Positions 8,982-18,266 of a stretch of DNA of 64,000 nucleotides are shown one piece after another. Source of the stretch: Streptomyces sp. CB01881 (GTDB lineage Bacteria > Actinomycetota > Actinomycetes > Streptomycetales > Streptomycetaceae); NCBI RefSeq assembly GCF_002953255.1, contig NZ_CP026498.1, forward strand, positions 1,475,543-1,539,542, given 5' to 3'. The translations under genes and the position numbers were made by a program. Under the pieces are notes generated by a model. The model was not told the DNA's origin. It was given only the letters and a program-made list of their open reading frames with translations, and ran no database searches. How positions within the stretch are numbered: position 1 is the first letter of the stretch; every line of letters starts with the position of its first letter.

Positions 8982-9014
8982 AGGCGCGGACAGGCGCGAT
9001 GCCTGTCCGCGCCT
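8982..9014 (+). terminator. Terminator after gylR
   Basis: Perfect 14-bp stem AGGCGCGGACAGGC (8982-8995) and its complement (9001-9014) with a 5-nt loop, then TAGCGTTTTG. It separates gylR from the glpF promoter, so the operon is probably not simple read-through from gylR. Confidence 0.8.
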
Positions 9015-9126
9015 TAGCGTTTTGTCCGTGTTTGCAATGATCCGTTTGGTGACTTCGAGTGAAGGGTCACAGCTGCGTAACCCGGCCTTGACGTGAAGGC
9101 GGCCCGGGGAGGAAGCTTCCGCATGA

Positions 9127-9145
9127 CGGTCGACATTGTCGAACG
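9127..9145. promoter_or_regulatory. GylR operator, glpF copy
   Basis: CGGTCGACATTGTCGAACG matches the gylR operator at 16 of 19 positions, including a 15-bp identical core. It lies ~100 bp upstream of glpF, where a glycerol-inducible promoter is expected. The region up to 9247 holds no other gene. Confidence 0.65.
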
Positions 9146-9247
9146 ATGGCCGAGCGGATCCCCCCCGCAGAGCGCTCACCCGCACAGTGATCGCTCGGCC
9201 ACCTGCCCCCACCCGCACCTCCGGGCCATATGGACAAGGGAGTCTTT

Positions 9248-9967
9248 GTGTCCGCGTTCTCCACCGGCGACATCTTCGTCGGCGAAACCCTCGGCACCGC
9301 CGCCCTGATACTTCTCGGCGGCGGCGTCTGCGCCGCCGTGACGCTCAAGAAGTCGAAGGCCATCAACGCCGGCTGGCTGGCGATCACCTTCGGCTGGGGC
9401 TTCGCGGTGATGATCGCCGCCTACATGTCGGCCCCCAAGTCCGGCGCGCACCTGAACCCGGCCGTGACCCTGGCCCTCGCCGTCAAGAGCGGCGAATGGG
9501 GCGACGTCCCCGTCTACCTCGGCTCCCAGCTGCTCGGCGCGATGATCGGCGCCGTCCTCGTCTGGGCCACCTACCTCGGCCAGTTCCAGGAGAACAAGGA
9601 GCCGACCCTGGGCATCTTCTCGACCGGTCCCGAGATCCGGAACCCGGTCCAGAACATGCTCACCGAGATCATCGGCACCTTCGTGCTCTGCTTCGCGATC
9701 CTCACCCAGGGCACCAACGAGGGCCTGGGCAAGTCCGGCCTCGGCATCCTGATCGTCGCGTTCACCGTCGTCGGCATCGGCCTCTCGCTCGGCGGCCCGA
9801 CCGGCTACGCCATCAACCCCGTCCGCGACCTGGGCCCGCGCATCGTGCACGCGCTGCTGCCGATCCCGAACAAGGGCGGCTCCGACTGGTCCTACGCCTG
9901 GATCCCGGTGGCCGGCCCGGTCATCGGCGGTCTGCTGGCCGGCGGCCTGTACAACGCGATCTTCTAA
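9248..9967 (+). CDS. glpF: Glycerol uptake facilitator (aquaglyceroporin)
   Basis: 239 residues with six predicted membrane spans plus two half-helices. It lets glycerol diffuse across the membrane. The first pore motif is HLNPAV; the second is [10 protein letters not shown], with Val where the classical NPA motif has Ala, while the following RD typical of glycerol-conducting members is kept. GTG 9248 is chosen because AAGGGAG (9236-9242) lies 5 nt upstream; an ATG at 9230 has no ribosome binding site. First gene of the glpF-glpK-glpD series under GylR. Confidence 0.92.
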   Translation: MSAFSTGDIFVGETLGTAALILLGGGVCAAVTLKKSKAINAGWLAITFGWGFAVMIAAYMSAPKSGAHLNPAVTLALAVKSGEWGDVPVYLGSQLLGAMIGAVLVWATYLGQFQENKEPTLGIFSTGPEIRNPVQNMLTEIIGTFVLCFAILTQGTNEGLGKSGLGILIVAFTVVGIGLSLGGPTGYAINPVRDLGPRIVHALLPIPNKGGSDWSYAWIPVAGPVIGGLLAGGLYNAIF

Positions 9968-10073
9968 AGCCGGCCATCTTTCCGGAGCCAGGCTTCGCCC
10001 CACCCGAGCACGGGGACTGACCCCACGAGTCAGGCCCACCCACCCGAACCCCCATCTTGAGCCGAGGACCCTC

Positions 10074-11600
10074 ATGACCTCCACTGGCACGGGCAACTAC
10101 ATCGCCGCGATCGACCAGGGCACGACCTCCAGCCGCTGCATCATCTTCGGCGCGGACGGGCGGATCGTCGCCGTCGACCAGCAGGAGCACCGGCAGATCT
10201 TCCCCCAGCCCGGCTACGTCGAGCACGACGCCGCGGAGATCTGGACCCGCGTGCAGTCGGTCGTCCGCGGTGCGCTGGAGAAGGCCGGACTGACCAGGGA
10301 CGACATCCGCGCCATCGGCATCACCAACCAGCGCGAGACCACCGTCCTGTGGGACCGGAACACCGGCGAGCCGGTGCACAACGCGCTGGTCTGGCAGGAC
10401 ACCCGCACCGAGGCGCTCTGCCGCGAGCTGGGCCGCAACGTCGGCCAGGACCGCTTCCGCCGCGAGACCGGCCTCCCGCTGGCCAGCTACTTCGCCGGCC
10501 CGAAGATCCGCTGGCTGCTGGACAACGTCGAGGGCCTGCGCGAGCGCGCCGAGGCCGGCGACATCCTGTTCGGCACCATGGACACCTGGGTGATCTGGAA
10601 CCTCACCGGCGGTGTCGACGGCGGCAAGCACGTCACCGACGTCACCAACGCCAGCCGCACCATGCTGATGAACCTGCACACCCTGCAGTGGGACGAGAAG
10701 ATCGCCGAGTCGATGGGCGTCCCGATGTCCGTCCTGCCGGAGATCCGCTCCTCCGCCGAGGTCTACGGCGAGGCCGTCGGCGACCTCGCCGGCGTCCCGG
10801 TCGCCTCCGCCCTCGGCGACCAGCAGGCCGCGCTGTTCGGCCAGACCTGCTTCGACAAGGGCGAGGCCAAGTCGACGTACGGCACCGGCACCTTCCTGCT
10901 GCTGAACACCGGCGAGGACGTCGTCAACTCGTACCACGGGCTGCTGACCACCGTCGGCTACCGGATCGGCGACCAGAAGCCGGTCTACGCCCTGGAGGGC
11001 TCGATCGCCGTCACCGGCTCGCTGGTCCAGTGGCTGCGCGACCAGCTCGGCATCATCTCCACCGCCGCCGAGATCGAGACCCTCGCCAACACCGTCGAGG
11101 ACAACGGCGGCGCCTACTTCGTCCCGGCCTTCTCCGGCCTGTTCGCCCCGTACTGGCGCTCCGACGCCCGCGGTGTGATCGCCGGCCTGACCCGGTACGT
11201 CACCAAGGGCCACCTGGCCCGGGCCGTCCTGGAGGCCACCGCCTGGCAGACCCGCGAGGTCGTCGACGCCATGCAGAAGGACTCCGGCGTCGAGCTCACC
11301 GCGCTCAAGGTCGACGGCGGCATGACCAGCAACAACCTGCTCATGCAGAACATCGCCGACGTGCTGGACGCCCCGGTCGAGCGCCCGTACGTGGCCGAGA
11401 CCACCGCGCTCGGCGCCGCCTACGCGGCCGGCCTGGCCGTCGGCTTCTGGAACGACCTGGACACCCTGCGGGCCAACTGGCACCGCGCCGCCGAGTGGAC
11501 CCCGCGCATGGACGAGGCCACCCGGGACCGCGAGTACAAGAAGTGGCTCAAGGCCGTGGAGCGCACCATGGGCTGGGTGGAGGAGGAAGAGCAGAGCTGA
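10074..11600 (+). CDS. glpK: Glycerol kinase
   Basis: 508 residues, the family length. It phosphorylates glycerol to sn-glycerol-3-phosphate, the inducer of GylR, using ATP. FGGY-family motifs are clear: [15 protein letters not shown] at the N-terminus, [30 protein letters not shown], and [13 protein letters not shown] in the C-terminal ATP-binding half. ATG 10074 has only a weak GAGG upstream. It lies 106 bp after glpF. A strong hairpin follows 5 bp after the stop codon, before glpD. Confidence 0.95.
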   Translation: MTSTGTGNYIAAIDQGTTSSRCIIFGADGRIVAVDQQEHRQIFPQPGYVEHDAAEIWTRVQSVVRGALEKAGLTRDDIRAIGITNQRETTVLWDRNTGEPVHNALVWQDTRTEALCRELGRNVGQDRFRRETGLPLASYFAGPKIRWLLDNVEGLRERAEAGDILFGTMDTWVIWNLTGGVDGGKHVTDVTNASRTMLMNLHTLQWDEKIAESMGVPMSVLPEIRSSAEVYGEAVGDLAGVPVASALGDQQAALFGQTCFDKGEAKSTYGTGTFLLLNTGEDVVNSYHGLLTTVGYRIGDQKPVYALEGSIAVTGSLVQWLRDQLGIISTAAEIETLANTVEDNGGAYFVPAFSGLFAPYWRSDARGVIAGLTRYVTKGHLARAVLEATAWQTREVVDAMQKDSGVELTALKVDGGMTSNNLLMQNIADVLDAPVERPYVAETTALGAAYAAGLAVGFWNDLDTLRANWHRAAEWTPRMDEATRDREYKKWLKAVERTMGWVEEEEQS

Positions 11601-11605
11601 CCGCG

Positions 11606-11640
11606 AAGCCGGTCGGGGCCCCCGTGGCCCCGACCGGCTT
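11606..11640 (+). terminator. 15-bp hairpin between glpK and glpD
   Basis: AAGCCGGTCGGGGCC (11606-11620) and its perfect complement (11626-11640) with a 5-nt loop begin 5 bp after the glpK stop. It could terminate or attenuate glpFK transcription or protect the 3' end of that message. Confidence 0.75.
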
Positions 11641-11752
11641 GCCCACGTTTCACCGGCCCGCCGCACCGGGCCGACCGGCCTCTCAGCAGGGGCCGCACCG
11701 CACACCGAGAGGAGTAACGGCGCCGCCCGACCCGCGTCGCCGTACACACACC

Positions 11753-13348
11753 ATGGCAACCATCCCGACCCTGGGTGCCGAGCGCACCGCCGGCCGCACC
11801 GCCTCCCGCGCCGAGACCCGCGAGCTGCTGGGCAAGGCCACCTACGACCTGCTGGTGATCGGCGGCGGCATCCTCGGCACGGCCGTCGCCTGGACCGCCT
11901 CCCAGGCGGGCCTCAAGGTCGCCATGGTCGACGCCGGCGACTTCGCCGGTGCCACCTCCAGCGCCTCCTCCAAGCTGGTCCACGGCGGTCTGCGCTACCT
12001 GCAGACCGGCGCGGTCAAGCTGGTCGCCGAGAACCACAAGGAGCGCCGCGCGCTCGCCACCGACGTCGCCCCGCACCTGGTCAACCCGCTGACCTTCTTC
12101 GTGCCGGTCTACAAGGGCGGCCCGCACAGCGCCCCCAAGCTCGGCGCCGGCGTCTTCCTCTACTCGGCGCTCTCCGCCTTCCGCGACGGCATGGGCCGGG
12201 TCTCCACCGCCGCGCACGCCGCCCAGCAGGTGCCCGCGCTGCGCACCGAGGGCCTGCGCTCGGTGGCCGTCTACGGCGACCACCAGATGAACGACTCGCG
12301 CGTCGCCGTGATGACGGTGCGCGCCGCCGTCGACGCGGGCGCCGTGGTGCTCAACCACGCCGAGGTCACCGGCCTGCGCTTCACCGGCGGCCGGGTCACC
12401 GGCGCCGACCTGAAGGACCGCCTTGACGGCACCGAGTTCGGCGTCGACGCCCGCCTGGTGCTCAACGCCACCGGCCCCTGGGTCGACCACCTGCGCCGGA
12501 TGGAGGACGCCGGCGCCGCGCCGTCGATCCGCCTCTCCAAGGGCGCGCACGTCGTGGTCAAGCGCCGCTCCCCGTGGCGCGCCGCGCTGACCATCCCGAT
12601 CGACAAGTACCGCGTCTCCTTCGCCATCCCGTGGGAGGACCACGTCCTGCTCGGCACCACCGACGAGGAGTACACCGGCGACCCGCAGGACGTCCGGGCC
12701 ACCGACGCGGACATCGACCAGATCATGGGCGAGGCCGCGCACGCCATCCGCGACGAGCACCTCGACCGCGACCTGATCACCTACGCCTTCGCCGGCCTGC
12801 GGGTGCTGCCCGGCGGCCCCGGGGACACCGCCGCCGCCAAGCGCGAGACCGTCGTCACCGAGGGCCGGGGCGGCATGCTGTCGGTCGCCGGCGGCAAGTG
12901 GACCACCTACCGGCACATCGGCCGCACCGTGCTGGAGAAGCTCGCCCACGTGCCCGGCACCAGCCTCGGCGAGGACATGTCGCCGATCGCCCCGACCGTG
13001 CCGCTGCCCGGCGTCGGCGCCCCGAACGCCGTCGCGCACCGCCTGCTGATCGACCGTGAGCCCGGCTCCCGGATGGAGCCGCTGGTCGCCAGGCACCTGG
13101 CCAGCCACTACGGCACGCTCTCCTTCGAGATCGCCCGCATGATCGACGAGAACCCGGAGCTGGGCCGGCCGATCCACGCGGACGGTCCGGACGTCTGGGC
13201 GCAGGTCGCCTACGCCGCCGACAACGAGTGGGCGTACACCACGGACGACGTGCTGCGGCGCCGCACCACGATGACCGTACGCGGCCTGGACACCCCGGAG
13301 ATCCGCGCCGAGGTCGACGCCTTCCTGGCGAAGCGCGGGACCAAGTAG
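11753..13348 (+). CDS. glpD: Aerobic glycerol-3-phosphate dehydrogenase
   Basis: 531 residues. This membrane-associated flavoprotein oxidises glycerol-3-phosphate to dihydroxyacetone phosphate and passes electrons to quinones. The FAD-binding Rossmann motif is LLVIGGGILGTAVAW (residues ~36-50), followed by SSKLVHGGLRYLQTG and, near residue 380, SVAGGKWTTYR. ATG 11753 is the only start in frame, but the nearest Shine-Dalgarno-like sequence, GAGAGGAG, is ~37 nt upstream, so initiation is unclear. The upstream hairpin suggests partial uncoupling from glpFK. Confidence 0.94.
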   Translation: MATIPTLGAERTAGRTASRAETRELLGKATYDLLVIGGGILGTAVAWTASQAGLKVAMVDAGDFAGATSSASSKLVHGGLRYLQTGAVKLVAENHKERRALATDVAPHLVNPLTFFVPVYKGGPHSAPKLGAGVFLYSALSAFRDGMGRVSTAAHAAQQVPALRTEGLRSVAVYGDHQMNDSRVAVMTVRAAVDAGAVVLNHAEVTGLRFTGGRVTGADLKDRLDGTEFGVDARLVLNATGPWVDHLRRMEDAGAAPSIRLSKGAHVVVKRRSPWRAALTIPIDKYRVSFAIPWEDHVLLGTTDEEYTGDPQDVRATDADIDQIMGEAAHAIRDEHLDRDLITYAFAGLRVLPGGPGDTAAAKRETVVTEGRGGMLSVAGGKWTTYRHIGRTVLEKLAHVPGTSLGEDMSPIAPTVPLPGVGAPNAVAHRLLIDREPGSRMEPLVARHLASHYGTLSFEIARMIDENPELGRPIHADGPDVWAQVAYAADNEWAYTTDDVLRRRTTMTVRGLDTPEIRAEVDAFLAKRGTK

Positions 13349-13396
13349 ACGCAGCCCGGCGAAGCGCCGGGCCGGCGGACGCCGACGCGCAGGACT

Positions 13397-13437
13397 CGGA
13401 GGGCGGGCACCCCAGGGCTGGGGGCGCCCGCCCTCCG
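13397..13437 (+). terminator. Terminator after glpD
   Basis: 12-bp perfect stem CGGAGGGCGGGC / complement, extended inward by CCCC/GGGG. A smaller 8-bp hairpin (GCCCGGCG-AAG-CGCCGGGC, 13354-13372) lies between it and glpD. Together they close the glycerol operon. Confidence 0.75.
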
Positions 13438-13583
13438 GCATTCCCGGACGGAACCACCGCGATCGTTTGCATACCGCGCGTCACAATCGCATCAAGTTCC
13501 CTAGGAAATCTTCGGCCATTGGGTATTTTTGTCCCGAATTACCATGATCATCTGACGGAATGTTTTCCCTATGCTCCGGCCAT

Positions 13584-13601
13584 CACTGTTGACCAACAGT
13601 G
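13584..13601. promoter_or_regulatory. Palindrome before the secreted amidase gene
   Basis: CACTGTTGACCAACAGTG, two perfect 8-bp arms around AC, ends 5 bp before the AAGGAG ribosome binding site of the next gene. It lies in an unusually AT-rich upstream stretch (13450-13600) in which TTGGGT (13519) and CATGAT (13543) are spaced by 18 bp. It may be an operator or a 5' UTR hairpin. Confidence 0.5.
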
Positions 13602-13616
13602 GGTCAAGGAGCAGCA

Positions 13617-16600
13617 ATGCACGTCTCAAGACGGGCCCTCTCGGGCCCGCTGGCCCTCACGCTGGCGCTGACGCTGGCGGGCGGGTCGCAGGTCGCCTTC
13701 GCGGCCAGGCCACAGCCCAAGCCCTCCCCCGGCAAGCCCCCGACGGTGGCCGCCACCGACCCGACCGGCAGCATCGCCGCCGCCAAGGTGGCCGCCCGCA
13801 CGACCGGCAAGCGCATCGAGGCGGTGTCCGAACGCAGCGAGGTGTCGACCACCTGGGTCAACCCGGACGGCACCCTCACCACCGAGCTCTCGGCCGGCCC
13901 GGTGCGGTTCCTGCGCGACGGCCACTGGGCCGACGTCGACCTCACCCTGAAGGCCGCCGCCGACGGCTCGGTCGCCCCGGCCGGGCACCCCAATGCCATG
14001 AAGCTGGCGGGCGCCGGCGGCAAGCGCCCCCGCTCGCTCCAGGAGTCGCAGGCCGGCGCGGACGCGGCCCGTACGCTGGTCTCGCTCGGCTCCGGCGACG
14101 ACGAGCTGGCCCTCCAGTGGAAGGGCGGCCTGCCCAAGCCCGAGCTGAACGGCCCGCGCGCCACCTACCGCGACGCCATCGGCGACGGCGCCGGCGACCT
14201 GGTCGTCGAGGCCACCCGCACCGGCTTCGAGCAGTACGTGACGCTCAACCGGCGCCCGGGCCAGGCCGGCTACTCGTACACCATGCCGTTCAAGGCCAAG
14301 GGCCTGAAGGCGGTCCCCCAGGCCGACGGCAGCGTCCTGTTCACCGACCGGAAGAACGGCCGCAAGCGCGCCGTCCTGCCGGCCCCCGTCGCCTGGGACG
14401 CCACCACGGCGCCCGGCTCCAGCGAGCACCCGCGGCAGGCCAAGGTCGACCTCAGGGTCGTCCAGCGCGGCGACGACGTCGACCTGGTCTTCACCCCGGA
14501 CGCCGCGTTCCTCGACGACCCGGCCACCACGTACCCGGTGACCGTCGACCCGGCCACCGCCGGGCTCGGCAACGCCTTCGACACCCGCGTCCAGAAGGGC
14601 GAGACGGTCGACTGGTCGGCCGACACCGAGATCTACTGGGGCAACCCCGGCACCAAGAACGCCGACGGCAGCTCCCGCGAGGCCCGTTCCTTCATCAACT
14701 GGAACACCGCCTCGATCGCCGACGCGCTGGTCTCCGGCGCCACCCTGTCGCTGTACAACTTCCACTCCGGCAACAGCGACTGCCTGAACTACGCCTGGGA
14801 CGTCTACGACACCGGCCTGGCCTCCACCGCCTCCCGGTGGACCGCCCAGCCGGCCTGGGGCACCAAGCGGGCCACGTCCACCGAGACCAGGGGCCGGGAC
14901 GCCTGCGGCGGCGACGGGTGGATCAACGCCGACGTCACCACCATGGTGCAGGGCTGGGCCTCGGCGAAGAACAGCACCTCGGGCATGGGTCTGCGCGCCC
15001 CCGACGAGACCAGCACGAAGTTCTGGAAGGAGGTGAACTCCGCCAATGCCGCCACCAACGTGCCGAAGCTGACGGTGAACTACAACTACCGCCCGCGCAC
15101 CGGCACCAAGCAGCAGGCCGGCCCGCCGTTCCTGCAGGACGGCACCGGCACCTGGCGGGTGGACACCACCACCCCGGTGCTCCGGGACACCTTCGTCGAC
15201 CCCGACGGGGACAAGGTGACCGGCACCTTCCAGCTGGTGGACGCCATCTCCGGCGCCCAGGTCGGCAACGTCAACGTCTCCGGCTACGTGGCCAGCGGCA
15301 CCCCGGCCGAGGTCACCGTCCCGGCAGGCCTGCTCCAGTACGGGCACACCTACCGGTTCCGGACGTCCCCCTACGACGGGCTGCACTACAACCTGGGCTG
15401 GTCCGCCTGGTCCACCTTCAGCGTCAGCCCGCTGCCGGACGTACCGACCGCACTGCAGAGCGGCGCCCAGCAGACGCTCACCCCCGTCCTGTCGGCCCTG
15501 GTGACCAACCCCAACCAGGGGCGCGTGCGCACCGAGTTCGCGCTCAAGGCCCAGAACGGCCAGCCGCTGCCGACCGTGCTCGCGCCCGTCTGGGTGGACA
15601 GCGGCAACCGGGCCTCCGTCCAGGTGCCCTCCGGCGCGCTGGCCGACGGCGGCAGCTACACCTGGGCGGCACGCGCCTGCGCCGCCGTCGGCTGCTCCGC
15701 CTGGAGCGCCGACCAGCCGCTGACCGTCCAGGTGCAGGCACCGCCGGTCCCGCCGGCGCCGACCACCGTGGTCCTCACCGGCCCCGCCCTCACCGACGCC
15801 TCGACGGCCACCGCCGGCGGCGGCTGCGACACCGGCGCCTGCCCGGCCGCGGACCCGGCCGAGCTGCGGATCGGCACGGTCGACGGCAGCAGCTGGAGCA
15901 GCTGGCTCAAGCCGGACCTGACGGCCGTCCCGGCCGGATCCCGCGTGATCGGCGCGAGGCTGGAGCTGACCCGCTCCGACTGCACGGCCGGCAGCCCCGG
16001 TTGTGACGAGGCCGCCGTGGACGTCTTCCAGCTCGGCTCGGCCTGGGCACCCGCCAACGGCGGCGCCGCGCTGAACACGGCCGCCGGCCCGGAGAGCTTC
16101 GCCTCCGCCGCCAAGCTCTCCGAGACCGACCTGGCCGCCCTGGCCGGCTCCTGGATCGAGAAGGGCGAGGCCTACGGGCTGGCCCTGCGCCCGCCGGCCG
16201 GCTGGACCGGCGCCGCCCGCTACCGGTCGGCCACCGCCGCCGACCCCGCGCAGCGGCCGAGGCTGACCCTGGACTACCTGGCACCGACCGCGCCGGGCGC
16301 GGCCGAGCTGGTCACCGTGACCGGCGGCGACGCCGGGCTGGTCGTCGGCTGGAACGCCCCGACCGACCGCGGCTCGGTCGGCGAGATCGGCTACACCGTC
16401 CGGGTCGAGACCTCCGACGGCACGCTCGTCAAGGAGCTCGCCACGGCCGACGTCCGGGCCGTCTTCACCGGCCTGGACAACGCCCGCTCGTACCGCGCGG
16501 TGGTCACCGCCCGGAACAGCTACGGCAGCGCCGCCCCGGTCGCCTCGGCGCTGGTCCAGGGCACCCCCGCGGCCGGCGGACCGGACCAGTACCGCGGCTT

Positions 16601-17624
16601 CGTCCAGGAGTACCTGGAGGCCCGCAACAAGGTGAAGATGAAGAGCGGGTTCACCGCGCCGGACGCCGCCGCCGAGGCCGCGCACGGCACCGTCTTCGTC
16701 GATCTGCTGGCCACCCAGGAGGCCTCGCTGGTCGCCAACCGCGAGGCGCTCGCCACCCAGAACCAGCTGTACACCGCGGCCGCCGTCACGCTGACGGACG
16801 TCGTCGTCGACCAGCAGACGGCCGGCAAGGTCGTGGTGCGGGCCACCGTCAAGGACTCGGTGATGATCCGGTCCAACGGCGTGGACTCCCCGAGCGAGAG
16901 CTCCGGCCCGGCGCGGTTCGAGTTCACCGTCGGCCCGACGGTGGTGCTCGCCTCCGAGGCCGACGACGTCGCGGCGCAGCAGAAGCTCTCCTCCTCCGCC
17001 GCGGCGCAGGCCCAGGTCGAGGTCGCGGACGCCGCCCAGCCCGACCCGGCGGACGGCCAGAAGGCGATCCCGCTGGACGCCAACGGCTTCCCGGTCCAGC
17101 CGGCGCAGCAGGCCGCCGGCGCCGTCCAGGCCGGGTACAACTACAACGGCACGGCGAACTGGGCCCGGAACAACGTCAACATTCCCAAGGAGTTCCCGCA
17201 GGACTGCACCAACTTCGTGTCCAAGGCGCTGTACTACGGCGGCGGTATGAAGGTCCGGTACGGTTTCAAGACCTTCGACAGCGCCTGGTGGACCAACGAC
17301 TACTGGATGTTCGGCTGGCACATCAACCGGAGCTACACCTGGGCCGGCGCGGCCAACCTGCACCGGCACCTGCTCAATCACCGGTACTCGACCTGGCTCC
17401 GGTGGACCTCCGAGGCCCGGCCCGGTGACATCGTGTTCTTCAAGTGGAAGAAGGAGTCCCGGATCAACCACGCCGCGGTGGTGGTCAGCTGGGGCGCCTC
17501 GATGGAGCTCCGCCAGCACGGCCGGACGGGTGTCACCACCCTGAACGAGGTCCTGTCGTACTACCGGCAGAAGGGCGACCCGATCGAGTGGTTCGTCGTC
17601 GTCCGCCCGCTCGGGTCCAACTGA
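13617..17624 (+). CDS. Large secreted multidomain protein with C-terminal amidase domain
   Basis: 1335 residues. A Sec-type signal peptide (MHVSRRALSGPLALTLALTL..., cleavage probably after AFA at ~29) directs export. The middle holds a DNRLRE-type region (~330-500, EARSFINWNTASIADALVSG), a second DNRLRE-like region (~725-890) and a fibronectin-III-like domain (~890-980). The last ~165 residues (from YNYNGTANWA) resemble the putative amidase family PF12671, with Cys1197 in QDCTNFVSKAL and His1285 in RINHAAVVV as likely NlpC/P60-type catalytic residues. Cell-wall peptide cleavage is inferred, not shown. AAGGAG (13606-13611) fixes ATG 13617. Its stop overlaps the next start. Confidence 0.85.
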   Translation: MHVSRRALSGPLALTLALTLAGGSQVAFAARPQPKPSPGKPPTVAATDPTGSIAAAKVAARTTGKRIEAVSERSEVSTTWVNPDGTLTTELSAGPVRFLRDGHWADVDLTLKAAADGSVAPAGHPNAMKLAGAGGKRPRSLQESQAGADAARTLVSLGSGDDELALQWKGGLPKPELNGPRATYRDAIGDGAGDLVVEATRTGFEQYVTLNRRPGQAGYSYTMPFKAKGLKAVPQADGSVLFTDRKNGRKRAVLPAPVAWDATTAPGSSEHPRQAKVDLRVVQRGDDVDLVFTPDAAFLDDPATTYPVTVDPATAGLGNAFDTRVQKGETVDWSADTEIYWGNPGTKNADGSSREARSFINWNTASIADALVSGATLSLYNFHSGNSDCLNYAWDVYDTGLASTASRWTAQPAWGTKRATSTETRGRDACGGDGWINADVTTMVQGWASAKNSTSGMGLRAPDETSTKFWKEVNSANAATNVPKLTVNYNYRPRTGTKQQAGPPFLQDGTGTWRVDTTTPVLRDTFVDPDGDKVTGTFQLVDAISGAQVGNVNVSGYVASGTPAEVTVPAGLLQYGHTYRFRTSPYDGLHYNLGWSAWSTFSVSPLPDVPTALQSGAQQTLTPVLSALVTNPNQGRVRTEFALKAQNGQPLPTVLAPVWVDSGNRASVQVPSGALADGGSYTWAARACAAVGCSAWSADQPLTVQVQAPPVPPAPTTVVLTGPALTDASTATAGGGCDTGACPAADPAELRIGTVDGSSWSSWLKPDLTAVPAGSRVIGARLELTRSDCTAGSPGCDEAAVDVFQLGSAWAPANGGAALNTAAGPESFASAAKLSETDLAALAGSWIEKGEAYGLALRPPAGWTGAARYRSATAADPAQRPRLTLDYLAPTAPGAAELVTVTGGDAGLVVGWNAPTDRGSVGEIGYTVRVETSDGTLVKELATADVRAVFTGLDNARSYRAVVTARNSYGSAAPVASALVQGTPAAGGPDQYRGFVQEYLEARNKVKMKSGFTAPDAAAEAAHGTVFVDLLATQEASLVANREALATQNQLYTAAAVTLTDVVVDQQTAGKVVVRATVKDSVMIRSNGVDSPSESSGPARFEFTVGPTVVLASEADDVAAQQKLSSSAAAQAQVEVADAAQPDPADGQKAIPLDANGFPVQPAQQAAGAVQAGYNYNGTANWARNNVNIPKEFPQDCTNFVSKALYYGGGMKVRYGFKTFDSAWWTNDYWMFGWHINRSYTWAGAANLHRHLLNHRYSTWLRWTSEARPGDIVFFKWKKESRINHAAVVVSWGASMELRQHGRTGVTTLNEVLSYYRQKGDPIEWFVVVRPLGSN

Positions 17625-18076
17625 TGGCGCCGGGGCGGCCGGTCGCGGCCACGCTGGCGGCCGTGCTCTCGGCCGCCCTGGCGGCGGGGTGCTCCAGCGG
17701 TGCCTCGGACGCCGAGCTCGCGTACGCGAGTGACTACGCCGGCCATCCGCACCTGCGGGTGACGGGCTACCCGGTGACCGGGACGCTGGACGTCGTCCAG
17801 CAGGTCGTCTGGCGGCTCGCCGACGGCGCCGGGGGGCGGCTGGAGAAGCTGGCCTCCTCGGACGGCTCGGCCGCCGAGCACCGGGCCGCCGCGGCCGCCT
17901 GGGTCGGCGAGTACCAGCAGGGTGCCAGGGGGCCGGTCACCGCCGACTTCGGCGACGACCCGGCCGACCGGCAGACCGTGCGGCTCAGCTTCCACGACAC
18001 CGGCCAGGTGAAGGAGCTCACGCTCCGCCTGGACGGGCGGGCGGGCGACGCCGGCTGGCGGGTCCTGCTGAAGTAG
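17624..18076 (+). CDS. Small lipoprotein coupled to the amidase gene
   Basis: 150 residues. The N-terminus is a lipoprotein signal with lipobox LAAGC (Cys at ~22), so the mature protein would be lipid-anchored on the outer face of the membrane. The rest is a small hydrophilic domain I do not recognise (ends RVLLK). The ATG shares one base with the amidase stop (TGATG), pointing to translational coupling and perhaps to a partner or inhibitor role for the amidase. No function is known from sequence. Confidence 0.75.
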   Translation: MAPGRPVAATLAAVLSAALAAGCSSGASDAELAYASDYAGHPHLRVTGYPVTGTLDVVQQVVWRLADGAGGRLEKLASSDGSAAEHRAAAAAWVGEYQQGARGPVTADFGDDPADRQTVRLSFHDTGQVKELTLRLDGRAGDAGWRVLLK

Positions 18077-18100
18077 TCCCCTGCTCGAACCCCCCGGCGA

Positions 18101-18132
18101 CGGGCGGGCGTTCCTCCGGGAGCGCCCGCCCG
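18101..18132 (+). terminator. Terminator after the lipoprotein gene
   Basis: CGGGCGGGCG (18101-18110) pairs with CGCCCGCCCG (18123-18132); a further U-G and three standard pairs extend the stem to a 4-nt loop. Confidence 0.7.
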
Positions 18133-18156
18133 TTCGCGTTCGACGGTCCGCCGGAT

Positions 18157-18208
18157 CGCGTCCGCCCGCCCGTTCGCGTCCGCCCGCCCGTTCGCGTCCG
18201 CCCGCCCC
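18157..18208. repeat. 18-bp tandem repeat, ~2.9 copies
   Basis: Unit CGCGTCCGCCCGCCCGTT at 18157-18174 and 18175-18192, with a truncated third copy to 18208. It lies between the lipoprotein terminator and the end of the amidohydrolase gene and is not coding. Confidence 0.85.
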
Positions 18209-18266
18209 GTCGAGGCCTCCGGGACGGCGCCTCTCCGGACCGGCGCCGACCGGACCACCGCCCGGG

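Noticed and set aside
9921..17519. Very long open frames on the minus strand opposite glpK, glpD and the amidase gene
   Set aside because: They are antisense shadows typical of GC-rich DNA; residue composition is biased to Val, Gly, Leu and Arg and the plus-strand products match known families.
18157..18208. Short CRISPR-like or coding tandem repeat
   Set aside because: Units are directly adjacent without spacers, GC-only in composition, and follow a terminator; it is a simple tandem repeat.
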